A DNA stretch of 64,000 nt, taken from positions 1 to 64,000 of the forward strand of contig JAPMOS010000076.1 in NCBI GenBank assembly GCA_027972325.1, written 5' to 3'. Under the pieces are notes generated by a model. That model saw only the letters and a program-made list of their open reading frames with translations, did no database searches and was not told the origin of the DNA. The stretch's first letter is position 1. Each line of letters starts with the position of its first letter. This stretch comes from Paratrimastix pyriformis (Eukaryota; Preaxostyla; Paratrimastigidae). The position numbers and the translations under genes are program-made. This document shows, in pieces, positions 23,101 through 34,173 of the stretch.

Positions 23101-26100
23101 GAACGATGGTGGTGAGGGCGCGGTGTGCGCGCGCGCCTGTGTGGTGGTAAGGTGGGGGGGTGGGGGGGGTCGGGGGGGGGGGGGGGTCGGGGGTCGGGGA
23201 TGATGCCAGACCGTGGCGCGGCCCTGAGTGCCGTCGTGGGTGGCGGCCGGCTGCTGCTGCCTGAGGAAGGAGGGGTCGCGCCAGAGCCAGGCATCCAGCG
23301 GGATCTGGGCGGGCCCACCGGGCGGGCGGGGGGGGGGGGGGGGGGGGGGGGGGGGGCGGAAAGAGGAGAGCCACGCCGAGGAGATCACAACCCGCGCTGC
23401 TGAAGCCAAGGCCCCGATCGCGGCCCCCCAAGGCCACCCTTGACCCGGGGAAGGGGAGAGACAGGCTGGCGGGGGACGAGGCCCGGACCTTGCCGCCTGA
23501 TGGTGGCGCCTGCGGGCTGGCGGTGCCGAGGTCCTCGATCGCGGCCCCTGGGGGCTGGCCGCCACCGAGCAGAGCACCAAAACCCAGAAATGGAGGTGCG
23601 TGAACGCGATGACCCGGCTCGCCGCTTCCAAGGGAAAGGAAATGGGGCGGGGCCGGGGCACCGACCGTGGTCTCAGGGGATCCGTCCGCATCCGGGGCGG
23701 GGGGAAGCTCGCCCTCGTCGACCTGCGTCGAGGGTCGGGCAAGAGTCAAGACAAAGGTCAGAACACAGGTCAGGGCACATGTCAGGAGAGTGCAAGGGTG
23801 AGGCCAAGTGCATCCGGGGACGACGAGAGGGGCGGGGTTTTCGGCCAGTGCGCTCTCATGGGCACCCGCGGCTCGGGCAGACCGGGGTGGGCATGGGGGC
23901 GTCGGTGGCGGCTGCGGCTGCGGGGGATGGGGCTGCGGGCCCCGAGCCGAAGGGTGCCGGGAGATCCTCGTCGGCTGGGGTCGGTCGGTCGGCAGGCGGC
24001 AGCGGGCCGTCGACCAGGTCGGCAGGCAGCCCGGACGAGGGCCGGGGGTGAGTCGGCTCGTGGACGCGCCGCCGGGCGCAGTCGAAGGATTTGATGCGGG
24101 CCTGGGGTTCGGAGACAAAACATCGAACTCGGGTTTCGGTTTCATCCCGTGGAGGAGGGGCCTCGTGGGCGGGGCGGGGCGGGGCCGGGGCGGCAGGGCG
24201 GGGCGGGGCCGGGGCGGCAGGGCGGGGCCGGGGCCGGGGCCGGGGCCGGGGCGGCAGGGCGGGGCCGGGGCGGGGCCGGGGCCGGGGCGGCAGGCGGGGC
24301 GGGGCGGGGCGGGGCGGGCGGGGCGGGGCGGGGCGGGGCGGGGCGGGGCGGGGCGGGGCGGGCGGGGCGGGGCGGGGCGGGGCGGGGCGGGGCGGGGCGG
24401 GGCGGGCGGGGCGGGCGGGGCGGGGCGGGGCGGGGCGGGGCGGGGCGGGGCGGGGCGGGGCGGGCGGGGCGGGGCGGGGCGGGGCGGGGCGGGGCGGGCG
24501 GGGCGGGGCGGGCGGGGCGGGGCGGGGCGGGGCGGGGCGGACCTTGAGCAGCTCCGAGACGGAGGGCCCCGTCTTGGGCATGGCCGTCCAGGCCGAGATG
24601 GGCCCGTGGATGGGGATCGGGATGGGCAGCAGCGGGGGGAAGGACGGGTCCAGGTCGCTCAGGATGGGGGTCTGCAAGTGCGGGGGATGGGGATGGCGAG
24701 ATGAAGATGGAGGGAAGGGGAGGTCCCGATGCGAAACGCCCAGAGGGAAGGGTTGATGGAGGCGAAGGCGATGAGGGGGTCCCGTCTGGCTGCTCCCCGT
24801 TACGATCCTCGTGGCGCACGATGGAAGGCACGAATGCGCTGGTGATTCCACTCAGGAGGCGGTGGGTGATAGTGCGGTTCTCAATGGGCCCAATGGGTGG
24901 GTGCGCAATATCGCCATCACGGCGGCAGCGAGGGGGGAGGGGGGAGGGCGGGCATTAAGCTGGGCGACGAGGGCCGCGGGGCGCGCGGCGGACCGAGAAG
25001 GCGCCTTCTGGCGGCTCGGGGCGGGGCGTGCTCAGGGCGGCCTCGGCCAGGGCGGAGAGCGAGCTTTCGGCCCGGCTGGCGGCGCGGCGCAGCTGGGGGC
25101 TGGTCAGGGCTGTGCACCGGCGGACGGGACGGGGCATTGGGCCGTGTGAAGACATCCGTGCGGAGGTGAAGAGGGGCACGGATGCAGATGGGGGGCGCGG
25201 ATGCGGGGTGCGGGATGGAAGAGGCGGGGCGAGAGGGGAGGGCGGACATGGGATGGACGAACGGTCGCTGGGCGCAGGCGATGGGGCCACCCGCGGACGG
25301 AGCGACTGTTCCCCCAAACGCGACAGGCGGGGGACGCAAGGAGAGGGATGCGAAGAAGAATGAAAAATCAGGGCAGGGGGCGCGCCAGCCACGACGAAGC
25401 GAAACAAACCGGATGCCTTCCCTGATCTCCTTCCCTGACTCTCCTTCCCTGATCTCCTTCCCTGATCGTCTGATCTCATCGCCATGTCCCGCCCGAGGCC
25501 CCAAAGTCCAGGGGAACCGAAGCGGACCCGCTGCGAGGCCGAGGCCAGTCTGCTAGCCCCCGCGCCGACGGACAGGGTCCCGTCCGGGGCCCCTCGTGCG
25601 CTCTCGACCACCGGCCCGGCCACTTCGCGCAGCGAGGACGACCGCTTGGGCGCGTGGAGCCCCACCCGACTCTGGGCCGTGGCTGGGGCGGCCCCCAGGG
25701 CGAGTGACGAGTCGCCGGCCGGCGCCGGGTCGTCCATGCTGCCGGCGGGGCAGGCGGCCAGCATCGTGGCGCTGCTTCCGCTGCGGCGCCGGACGGCGGG
25801 CGGCGAACGCGAGTCCGACTGGGGGCGAGCAGGCCGGGACGTGGCAGTAGGGGAGCTGGCCGCGCTGCCGGCTGTGAGGGTGTGTGTGTGTGTGTGTGTG
25901 CGTGTGTGCGGGGGGAGGGGTGAACAAGAGCCGGACCGGGACCCCGAAACCTGGGGATTGTCGATCGGGCGAGGCGGCGCCAGCTGGGACTCGGCGAGCC
26001 GAGGGTGAGCTGGGCAGGCACATGACAGAGCGGACGGCGGAAGTGCCACAGGGGAGAGTGAGGAGGCGCGGCCACAGACGAGAATGGATCCTTCGCTCGA

Positions 26101-26832
26101 CGGTTCGCAGGATGTCCTGACGGAACGAAGCGGGTGAGTGTATGGAGCGGGTGAGTGTATGGAGCGGGTGAGTGGGGGGGGGGGGGGGGGGGGGGGGATG
26201 TTTGTGAAAGGTGCGACAGGAGGGCGAGTGTGGGTCGGGAAGGCTTGGGTGTGCGATGGAGAAGGGGCGAAGCGAGCACGGGAACATGGGGATAGGAAGG
26301 CGGGGGGCAACCTTGGTGGCTTCCAGGGGAACCTTGGAATGCGGTGTTGCTGTGAGCAAAGCGATAAGAGCAGCGCTATGGGGAAAAATTGATGAGACGG
26401 CGGACAAGACGCCTGCAGGCGCACCTTTTGCTCTTGCCTGCCGGGGGACGAGGGGAGCGAGGGGTGACAAAGACCGACGGATCTCGCGGCCTTTGCAAGT
26501 GGGTCGTCTTGGGGCGGGTATACGGGGTCAGGCTCACCGTGCGAGGCCGAGAATCCGGGGTGAGAGTGGGCGCCGGACGAGAGACGCCGGTCGATGATGG
26601 CCGTGGGTTCGGCTCAACAAGATGTCTGACACTATTTTTTAAAAAAAATCAGCGAGGAGATCGGAATAGGACCACCCACAAACTCATCTTGAGCAGAGAG
26701 AACCTCAGCGAATCGGTGATGAGCATGCAAGAGAGTTTCAGCTTTTTTCGGGAGGGGCTCGTAATAAAATTTAACGTGTTCTTCGTGCGCTTCAAGGTCT
26801 TGGAAGCGGGCTTCGATTATCGACAGGCTCAT
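20170..26832 (-). CDS. Minus-strand gene (or two genes) with Pro/Ala/Ser-rich exons; possible BAR-like first exon
   Basis: A first coding exon at 26832 reads MSLSIIEARFQDLEAHEEHV and continues KFYYEPLPKKAETLLHAHHR, a helix whose pattern resembles the start of a BAR domain; that assignment is tentative. Downstream exons are mostly low-complexity (Ser/Pro/Ala/Arg) and hard to delimit in very GC-rich sequence. Convincing exon-like pieces include TAMPKTGPSVSELLK (ends 24541), CFSLLTVWLGNPMRDPEQDV (about 22760), EHCKEFYYLHVWLPLPCQ (about 21470), IKVAYPQAQHELGRWLFDVS (about 21360), NPDCYLIFHPPDQIVFSA (about 21060), DLYRHKLTIEVSGISPHSKR (about 20860) and a final exon ALLAMREEMRRRMRLVETQ ending at TAG 20170. 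I could not prove that all belong to one transcript. The large GGGGC array at 24.2 kb lies in one of its introns. No family is recognised. Confidence 0.4.
23325..23358. repeat. Poly-G run, about 33 nt, intronic (C run on the transcript)
   Basis: A broken but nearly pure G tract on the plus strand between exon-like pieces of the minus-strand gene; on the transcript it is a C run. Confidence 0.85.
24160..24540. repeat. GGGGC-type array, about 380 bp
   Basis: Units GGGGC, GGGGCGGGC and GGGGCCGGGGC follow one another without a break, ending at a splice donor (on the minus strand exon SVSELLK, then GTCCGCCCC). In all six frames it gives only simple peptides such as (GA/GR)n and (PAPR)n, so it is not coding. 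Such G-rich DNA would be expected to form quadruplexes. Confidence 0.93.
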
Positions 26833-27221
26833 CGAGGGGCCTCACCCGCTCGGAAGAGTTGAGTGCACCCGTGGATGTGTAGATGGGCAGGCTTTTTTTG
26901 AAAAATGAATTTCATGTCAAACTGGAGATGTCGGACGGTCCCATTTCCCACCAACCCGCACACCCTCTGCCGGGTCTCGCACTAACTCGAAATTGCGCGT
27001 GGGTTTTGCAGTGTAAGAAAAAGGCCGGTCAAAAAGAAGTGCGGGTCAAATCAACAAGCCTGGAATGCAAATATAAAACATGGGAAAGATGCGAAAGATG
27101 AGAGAAAGATGAGAAATCCGAATACCAAGATTTGTGGACACGGGAACAACGGCGAGGTGGGCGCGGAGTGCGTCCATCAGAGAACTGAGGGGAGCAAGAA
27201 GTGAGAAACTGGGAGATCGAT
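26833..27221. other. Intergenic, AT-richer, nothing recognised
   Basis: Spacer between the start of the BAR-like first exon and the 3' side of the peptidase gene, all on the minus strand. Several ATATAA-like stretches occur, but no feature can be assigned with confidence. It probably holds the promoter of the minus-strand gene starting at 26832. Confidence 0.4.
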
Positions 27222-28337
27222 TCAGACTCCGGACCTCAAAAAATGAACCTGAGAGGGGATGGGAATCCGCTCTGCGGGCGGGCAGTGGATGAATAGGGAC
27301 CAACAACGGGTCCCATTTGACGATACCGGACACGCGGAGAACGGAGGGGTCACGGACATCGTCGACTCGAAGGAAAGCGATCCAGGAGTTGTCGACAACA
27401 GTGCGTCGGATGCATCTTGTTGATTCAAGGAATCGTTTTCTTGGACCTCTTGATCACGTTCTTGATCTGGGCGTTCACCGATGCTCCAACTCCGCCGGGT
27501 CATGCAGGGAATGGAATGTGAATGAGGGATCCCGGAGACTTTGTGCGCCTTCTCCGAAAGGCACAGCGAATGTTGGTTAGCATGTTCCGCGAGAAACAGC
27601 GAAGTTTCGCTTTGGAATGAAACGGTGGGAGTCAGCCACACAGCACTGCAACCGACAGACTAGAGGAAATTGCAGAGGTAGCGTCCGGGATCATCAGAGA
27701 TCTCAACACGATAACCGCGATCATTGAGATCGTTGGCAACAGAAGCCAGAAGAGAAAACGAATCACCCGGGCGTGCATGAGTACAGAGAGGCGACGCGTA
27801 CGGTACACCCACAGTCCGACCGGAAAGGATGGGAGCATTGTTCATCCTGAAGCCACGAACATCTCCCATCGGCCCGAAGAAAGCGGTGTTGTATGCACGA
27901 GTTTCCAGTCGGAAACAGTCTTTCAGCCCGGCATGCAGGCCCAGATGCAGAAACACAACATGCGCATTGCGAAGATCAGGTTCATTGAGAACTGCAAGAA
28001 AATGGAAAGCAGTGTCGGAAAGATTCAAACCTTGGTGATACAGAAAGCAGGGACATGCCTCAACCTCGCTCGTGGGCAGCGCGGAAAAAGGCGTCCGTGG
28101 AGATGGAAAACCGAGCTCTTTGTGAATGAAAAGAAGAGAGTTGGTCACAGGAGCGGCCGCTACTTCGAAAACTGACAGAGAGAGGATGTCCCTCAGCTGA
28201 TTCAATGGAAGAGACTGAGGAAGTGCTTCAATAATCGCTTGCGTCGGGTTGGTCAGGCCGCAAAATGGCCCGAACCCCGTCACAACAAACACAACGGGAG
28301 GCCGGTCTTCAATGAAGCCGATTTCAACAGAAGCCAT
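27222..28337 (-). CDS. PGPEP1: Pyroglutamyl-peptidase I-like cysteine peptidase (family C15)
   Basis: Removes N-terminal pyroglutamate from peptides in the cytosol. From ATG at 28337 the protein reads VVFVVTGFGPF (residues 16-25) and NPTQAIIEALP (30-40), the conserved N-terminal block. HVVFLHLGLHAGLKDCFRLE then supplies the catalytic Glu (about 145), and SDDPGRYLCNFL the catalytic Cys (about 222). A 50-nt intron (donor GTCTGTCGG, acceptor CCAAAG) joins this to YETSLFLAEHA, matching the family's 'YyTSL' stretch. Beyond that the frame is uncertain: one candidate frame gives SLIHIPFP, the expected His block, another stays open to 27222 and has SLFIHCPP. Residues 60-125 form an insertion compared with bacterial and animal enzymes of about 210 residues. 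The 3' limit is therefore approximate. Confidence 0.8.
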
Positions 28338-28542
28338 GCGATGATTTACAGGGGAGACTGAACAAGTGGGAATTCCCGTAGGGAGAATGCGACCAGGCAA
28401 AAAGTGCGGTTCGACACCAGAAATTCAGACTGTTCTGCCAGAACACCAACGACACCACGGTTAGAAAAAAGTCAACCCACATTGTGTTCCAGAAGAACCC
28501 ACAGGTTGGGGTTTGGGCTACTGCTGGACCGTGCGATCGGTT

Positions 28543-29375
28543 CATCTCGTCGGAACATGTCCGTCTGAGGGACCTCTGCTCTCGGGGAGCCGCCCTTCCC
28601 TGGCGGCCAACTGTTTCTCTTGTCTGAGATTCATATCAATTCCGGGCGGGACGGGGACCCCGCGGGCAACCCGATCGGCGCAGCGAGCCTCGTACTGGGC
28701 CAGTGTGAGGGCCGCGTAGTCCTGGGCCACATCGCGCGGGTTGATGATGGCAATGAAGCCCTCTGTCTCGGGCTGGGATGGATGATGAGACGCGGTCACA
28801 AGGGCACAGACGTCGCAGACCTTCCGAGTCAGCAACGTGGGGTCCTCCTGCAATCTGTGGTTCACCTCGAGCAGCGATCCGCGGCAGCCCGAGACAACTT
28901 TGTAACCCATCCCATCCGAGGTGGTGATCATGCAGATGACCGTGTCGGGGGAGAGTTGAAGACCTCCCTGGGGGGGAGAGGGAGAGAAGGGAAGAGACAA
29001 GCGGTGAGGGATAGGTCTGTGTCGCAAATATCAACATCATCATATTCCCGTCTCGCGGACTTTCTTGAATCGACCATGAACGCGGTGCTTCGATCGGTCC
29101 TGTCGGCCAATATCGAAATCCACTTTCGTGACTACGGGGGACGCTGTGAAATGGGGCGCACAGAATGGTGAACCAGAACTGGTGGCTCCTTGGGCGATTC
29201 GGGAAAAAATAGGATGGTTTTTCGTAATCCCAACAATGATCAGCCCATTTGAATGTGCATGCAGATAAATGTCCTGGTATGGGACTCCACCAGCATCGGC
29301 AAGGTAATAAGTTTTGAAGTAACGTTCAATGAGGCTGGCACTCCGTGGCCATTGGCTGCTGGTGGCCTGGGACAT
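28543..29375 (-). CDS. ABITRAM: ABITRAM / FAM206A (Simiate) orthologue
   Basis: Actin-binding transcription modulator family, conserved from protists to man; in animals it is nuclear and cytoplasmic and binds G-actin, while its role in protists is not known to me. Start at 29375; SLIERYFKTYYL matches the human 'SLVDRYFTRWY', YLHAHSNGLIIVGITKNHPI the 'LQHSNRICVITLAESHPV' block, and GCRGSLLEVNHRLQEDPTLL the '[20 protein letters not shown]' block. ETEGFIAIINP matches 'STEGYIAVVLP'. Exons are separated by a 36-nt intron (acceptor TTTCACAG near 29137), a longer one (donor GTCCGCGAG near 29055) and one with donor GTCTGCGAC near 28825. It ends at TGA. It is divergent to PIBF1. Confidence 0.88.
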
Positions 29376-30179
29376 CCCCCGTTGGTTATTCCGCTTTCTG
29401 TCATGTCTAGACCAGGTTCGGACTCCTTTCCCTCTCTTCCTTTCTTTCTTCCCTCACCCCTTTCATCGTTCTTCTCCGGCAATTGCCCCATTATCCCCGG
29501 GCCAACACGTTTTTCCCCGGTTCGGATGCTGCGAACGGGGTGAACTCCCTTTTTTCCACAATAGGAGAAGGGGGACGTGTGGCGGCCAGGCAGCCCGTCC
29601 TTTTGCGTGGAGTGGTCGCGTCCTCTCACCGGCCTCTGCTCCCCGGCCTTGCCTGGAGCAGTTGGGGACGTCGAGCATGGTCCCCGCGCGATTCAGCCTC
29701 GAACGTGGCCCTGCGACAGGTCCCTAACGAGGTCCGGCTCACACGTTTTTCCGGCCCACAGGCAGTATTTTGATGGCCGTGCTGGCGTCGCAAGGCAAAG
29801 GGAAAGCTTCCGAGGCCCGGACTCGCACTATTTTCCATTTTGCTCTGCTACAAATGGTCCAAATCATAGTGATGGTCTCCTCCGATCCGACCCCTTAAAG
29901 AAATGGACCCAATCTTGGCCAAAGTGGATCTGCAGGCCGACTTTGAAAAGGGAGCGAGACCAGACCACGGAGAGGGGTCCCCCGAAAACCCGGTCGGAAA
30001 ATTCCGATCCGTTGCCGAGATTCGAACCCGCGAACAGTCCACTGCCACGTTTGTGGCAGTGCCTCCGGCTCCACGGGGTTAACACGAGACTGACTGACTG
30101 ACGTCCACGAAGACGGGGAAATACTAATTGTACTCGTGTTTGAGTTTCAAATTTAAATTAAATTATCATCGGCTGCTTG
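29376..30179. other. Divergent intergenic region between ABITRAM and PIBF1
   Basis: About 800 bp that should hold both promoters. The plus strand is open for 174 codons (29577-30101) but the translation is Pro/Ser/Arg-rich without family features and without splice structure, so I do not call it a gene. A tRNA-like stretch lies at 30000-30085. The last 60 bp before PIBF1 are AT-rich. Confidence 0.5.
30010..30086 (-). other. Degenerate tRNA-like sequence with A- and B-box-like blocks
   Basis: On the minus strand, GCGGGTTCGAATCTCGG is a textbook T-arm/B box. About 45 nt upstream TGGAGCCGGAGG fits most positions of an A box. The 3' end GGCAAC pairs partly with GTTAACC at the 5' end. The middle is a 9-bp perfect hairpin with a 4-nt loop, which does not fit a 5-bp stem and 7-nt anticodon loop. 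It may be a decayed tRNA or the head of a tRNA-derived SINE. Confidence 0.3.
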
Positions 30180-33100
30180 ATGAACGGAGGTATTGAGGAA
30201 GGGGTACCACCACCCAATGAGAGCAGTTATTTCGATGAATCGTTATTCCCCAACCACTCTGGGATCGATTCTCCCGAAAGTCTGTTTCCTTTCTGATGGT
30301 GCGGTGTTCACTCCCGTAGGTCCCCCTGCGTTGGTGAGCCAACTTCGTCTTGACCTCGACAAAGAACGAGCTGCACATCAAGCCACACGGCGCGAGCTCC
30401 TTCTGAAAATCGGGACTCTCGACGATCAGATTGGTTTGGGCACAGTCTCTGTCCGTTCAGCTCACCTTGTTCCTAGATGAACTTAACCATCAAAAGCAAA
30501 TGGTTGAGCTTTCCGCACAAGAGACAGTCGCAAGGTTTGAAGTTTTTCAGAGTGTGATCATCTTCATGCGCCCTCTCAGGTACGAAGCACAGTTATGTTT
30601 ACTCCGCCAACAGACCGAAACTGAGTTGAAGACTCTCCGCGAGAGGCAAGCAGAGGTCCGGGGCGTTGCGAATCCGGTTGGGCCTATCTCCCCATAGCTT
30701 GAGACTGCTACGCCGCAGTTGCGGGAGCGGCTGGCCGCAAGCAAGGATGCCCTTCGCGATCTCCAGATCACAGACTCGCTGTCCGTCGTCCCAAGGGTTC
30801 TCAGCGCTCCTGAACCTTGGGGGCTCCCCTCCTTCCCTCTTTCCCACTCCTCCGCCCCCATCACAGGGCACAGGAGCTGTCCCGGGCACCGCCCGAATCG
30901 CTTTCCCTGGCGGACTTTGTCCGGCTGCGGGTGTACGAGATCACATCGAAGCAGTCGCACAAGGAGCGATGCGTTATGAAGGAATTTGACCAATTAAAGT
31001 CCGCTCCCGTCGCCCGCCCCCTCTTCCGTTCCCTTCCTCTGACCTTTCGACGGCACGCGGTGCATGCCTGCCCCCTGCCACACTGTCGACAGAGAGCAAT
31101 ACGAGGAGATCAAGAGCGCCCTGGAGAAGAAAACCCGCGAGGAGGAGCGCGTCAGGCAGGCCGCCACCCTGGTCCGTATGGGGTGAGCGCCGGGCCCCTG
31201 CAGAGAGATAGTCGATGTAGCTCTGGCTGCATCCGGGCCTCATCCGCACGTCTCCCCCGCGCAGCGTGAGGCCGAGTCGGCCGGCGAGGTGAAGGCGCTC
31301 CAGATCCGGCTGGCCAAGGTCACGGACGACCTGAACGCCGCCCGGGAGCGGACTGAGAGCCTGGGCGCGCAGGGCCAGATGTACATCGAAGTCCGTCGCG
31401 TGGGGTGGGTATGTGGGGGTATCTGGGCAGGTGGGTCTGCCATCTGTGATGCGTCTGTGGTCGGTCTGGAAAGAGGACCCTGGGGTGACCACAGCACCAA
31501 CACACGCTCGGATCGAGGCTTCATGTGCCCTTTGCCTTCCTTTTGGATGCGTGTCATCTGCGGCCAGCTGAAGAGCCGCCAGGAGCAGCAGGAGCAGCAG
31601 CTGAAGGAGTCCGCCATGCGGGCCAGCCAGGCCGAGGCGCGGCTGGGCAGCGCCGTGGCCGAGCGGGACGAGGCGCGCCGCAAGCTGCAGGAGGCCACCC
31701 AAGGGCGCGACCTGCTGCAGATGGACAAGGTCCGGTCGGCTGCCGCACCGGCCTGCGGGCGGGAGGGAAGGAGGGAGGGAGCCTGCCGAGCCTCTGGCTG
31801 ACCGGGCCGGTGGACTTCCTTTGTGTGGGCGCAGGAGTATCTCCAAAAGGAGGTCGAGGGCCTCACGGGCCGGCTGCACACGGCCGAGGATTGCAGCCAG
31901 CGGTCCGCCCCTTGCCGTCCGGTTGGGTGTTCTGGTTGGATGTGAATGGGAGGGGGTGATACGGGAAGGTGGAGGGGAGGCTGGCGGTGTCTGGGAGGGG
32001 GGAGACACGTGGACTCGATGGGGGATGAGGGACGGCGAGAAAGCGGGGGGGGGGGGGGGGCGAGGCAGCCATGCGCCTCCTCTCTTCCGTCTGCCTTCTG
32101 ACTGCCCCGCTCTCGGGCCATCCGGGGCCAGGCTGGAGCGGGAGGTGGCCGAGCTGCGCACGCTGAACCACACCTTCCAGCAGCGGCTCATCGAGGGCAA
32201 GAGGGCCGACCAGGACTCGCTCAACGAGTGGTTCAAGGCCCGTTCGGCCGCCCCTTTCGTCCCGGGGCCCTGGTGATGGCTGGGCAGGCGATGGGCGGTC
32301 TGGGTGAGCCCAACGTTGAACTGTGTTCTCGTGTCCTTTTCCTGGGGTGTGGGGCGTGGGGGCAGGCGGAGCTGAACGCCATCCAGACGAAGGCCGAGCG
32401 GAACGTGACCGAGGTCAAGTCGACCGCACGGGAGGCCTTCGAGCGGGAGAATATGTCCGTCATGCCCATCCATCCCTCCCCTCTCCCTCCCTCCCTCCCT
32501 CCCCTCCTCCCTCCCCCTCCCTCCCTCCCTCCTCCCTCCCTCCCTCCCTCCCTCCCTCCCTCCCTCCCTCCCTCCCTCCCTCCCTCCCTCCCTCCTCCCT
32601 CCCCCTCCCTCCCTCCCTCCCTCCCCTCCCTCCCTCCCTCCCTCCCTCCCTCCCTCCCTCCCTCCCCTCCCCTCCCCTCCCCCTCCCTCCCCCTCCCCCC
32701 CCCCCCCCACACACACACACACAGACTTTCGCGTGCCCCCGCATACATCCGCGCCTGCGCGATGCTGCAGCCTTCTGCGGGAGCAGCGGGACGAGGCGCT
32801 GAAGGCCCGCCAAGAGGCCACCCAACGTGCCGAGGAGGCCGCCTCGCGGGCAGACAAACTTCAGCTTGAGTCAGTCCGGGAAGTGTGTATATCATCTGTG
32901 CACGCATGGATGATATGCTCAAGAAGGGAGGGCCGGTCGCTCAGCTGTCGATGACGACATGAGGTGAGGGCGCCCCACCCGGTTCAAAGACCGTTCCTCG
33001 TCTCACCCCCCTTCCCCGTTGCCTCGATCCGCCCCCCACACACCCGTCCATCTGCCCGTCAGGCTGAGAACCCTCCAGGCAGGCGCCGAGAGCCAGCTGA

Positions 33101-34142
33101 CTGAGCTCCGCAACCAGGTCCGTACCGATTATTGCCACCTCCCTTCTTCGCCTGGATCCTCATCGTTGCATCGTCACCTCCCTTGGCTTGGACCCTCACC
33201 GATCGTCTCATCACCGCCACCTCTCGGGCGTTGCGCACCTTGTTGGCTGAAGATCTGGCATGGCAGCACACAAACTCGCACCTCATCGCCCCCCTCCCGA
33301 CACGACGCAGGTCAAGGCCAAGAGTTACGAGCTGGACCGGATGGCTCTGGTCCACGAGGAGCTCACCCAGGCTCACCGCAAGGCCGGCCTGGAGAGCGAA
33401 GCCCTCCGCGCCAAGTTCGAGGTCCCCCAGCCCCAGCCCACCTCCCCTCGCCCCGCCCTTGCTGGTGGGGTTGAGCCACAAAACGCATGTGGTCGTTTCT
33501 TTCTGCCCTCTTGGTGGGCCGGGACGGTGCGTGGGCAGGTGCTGCGGACGGAGTACTATCGGCTGGAGAAGCAGGCCGCCACGGCCCAGGGCGAGTACCA
33601 GGCGGCCCTGGCGGCCCTCCGGGAGCGGGTGCGGCACTTCGAGCAAGTCGAGGCGGTGGCGGCTGCGGTCGAGGAGCCGCCCGTGGGACCCGGTCTGGCG
33701 CCCCGACTGAGGAGGTTGTTGTGGACACTCATCCGTGCTTGGCCACTGTACCTGGTCACTCGCCCTGTGCCTGGTCACACCCCTGCGCTGCGCACTCTTC
33801 CTTGCGCCTGGTCCATCCCTGGCTTGGCCACTTACCCCTGCGCTTGGCCTCTCATCCCTGTGTTATCATCCTCCAGAGGGCACGGGAGGGCGGCTGATGG
33901 CGGAGCGACGCCCCGGCTTGGCGAAGGAGGTCCGGTTGGCGCACGCCCGTCCTTCCCAGCCCCGCCTTCTTGGGGCCGTGTGTGGGGGTCCATCCCTTCA
34001 TCGTGCTCGGTTTCTGGGCGGGCAGTTTGTCGGGCTGCGCAGTCAGTACGACCAGCTGCAGGCCCAACACGCCACCCTGCTGGGCCAGCACACGGCCCTC
34101 ACCGATGAGGTCCGTTCCTGACAGGCACACGATCCCCCCCCC

Positions 34143-34173
<31 letters not shown>

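Noticed and set aside
24142-24831. Long open frames over the GGGGC array (Ala/Pro/Arg or Gly/Ala/Arg repeats on both strands)
   Set aside because: Open in almost all frames only because the array lacks stop codons; composition is pure repeat, and the array ends at a splice donor of the minus-strand gene.
29577-30101. 174-codon plus-strand ORF between ABITRAM and PIBF1
   Set aside because: No family features, no splice structure, Pro/Ser/Arg-rich; more likely chance in promoter sequence.
32233-32922. Gly/Arg/Glu-rich minus-strand ORF opposite PIBF1
   Set aside because: Antisense reading of the (CCCT)n array; the plus-strand coiled-coil exons are the real genes.
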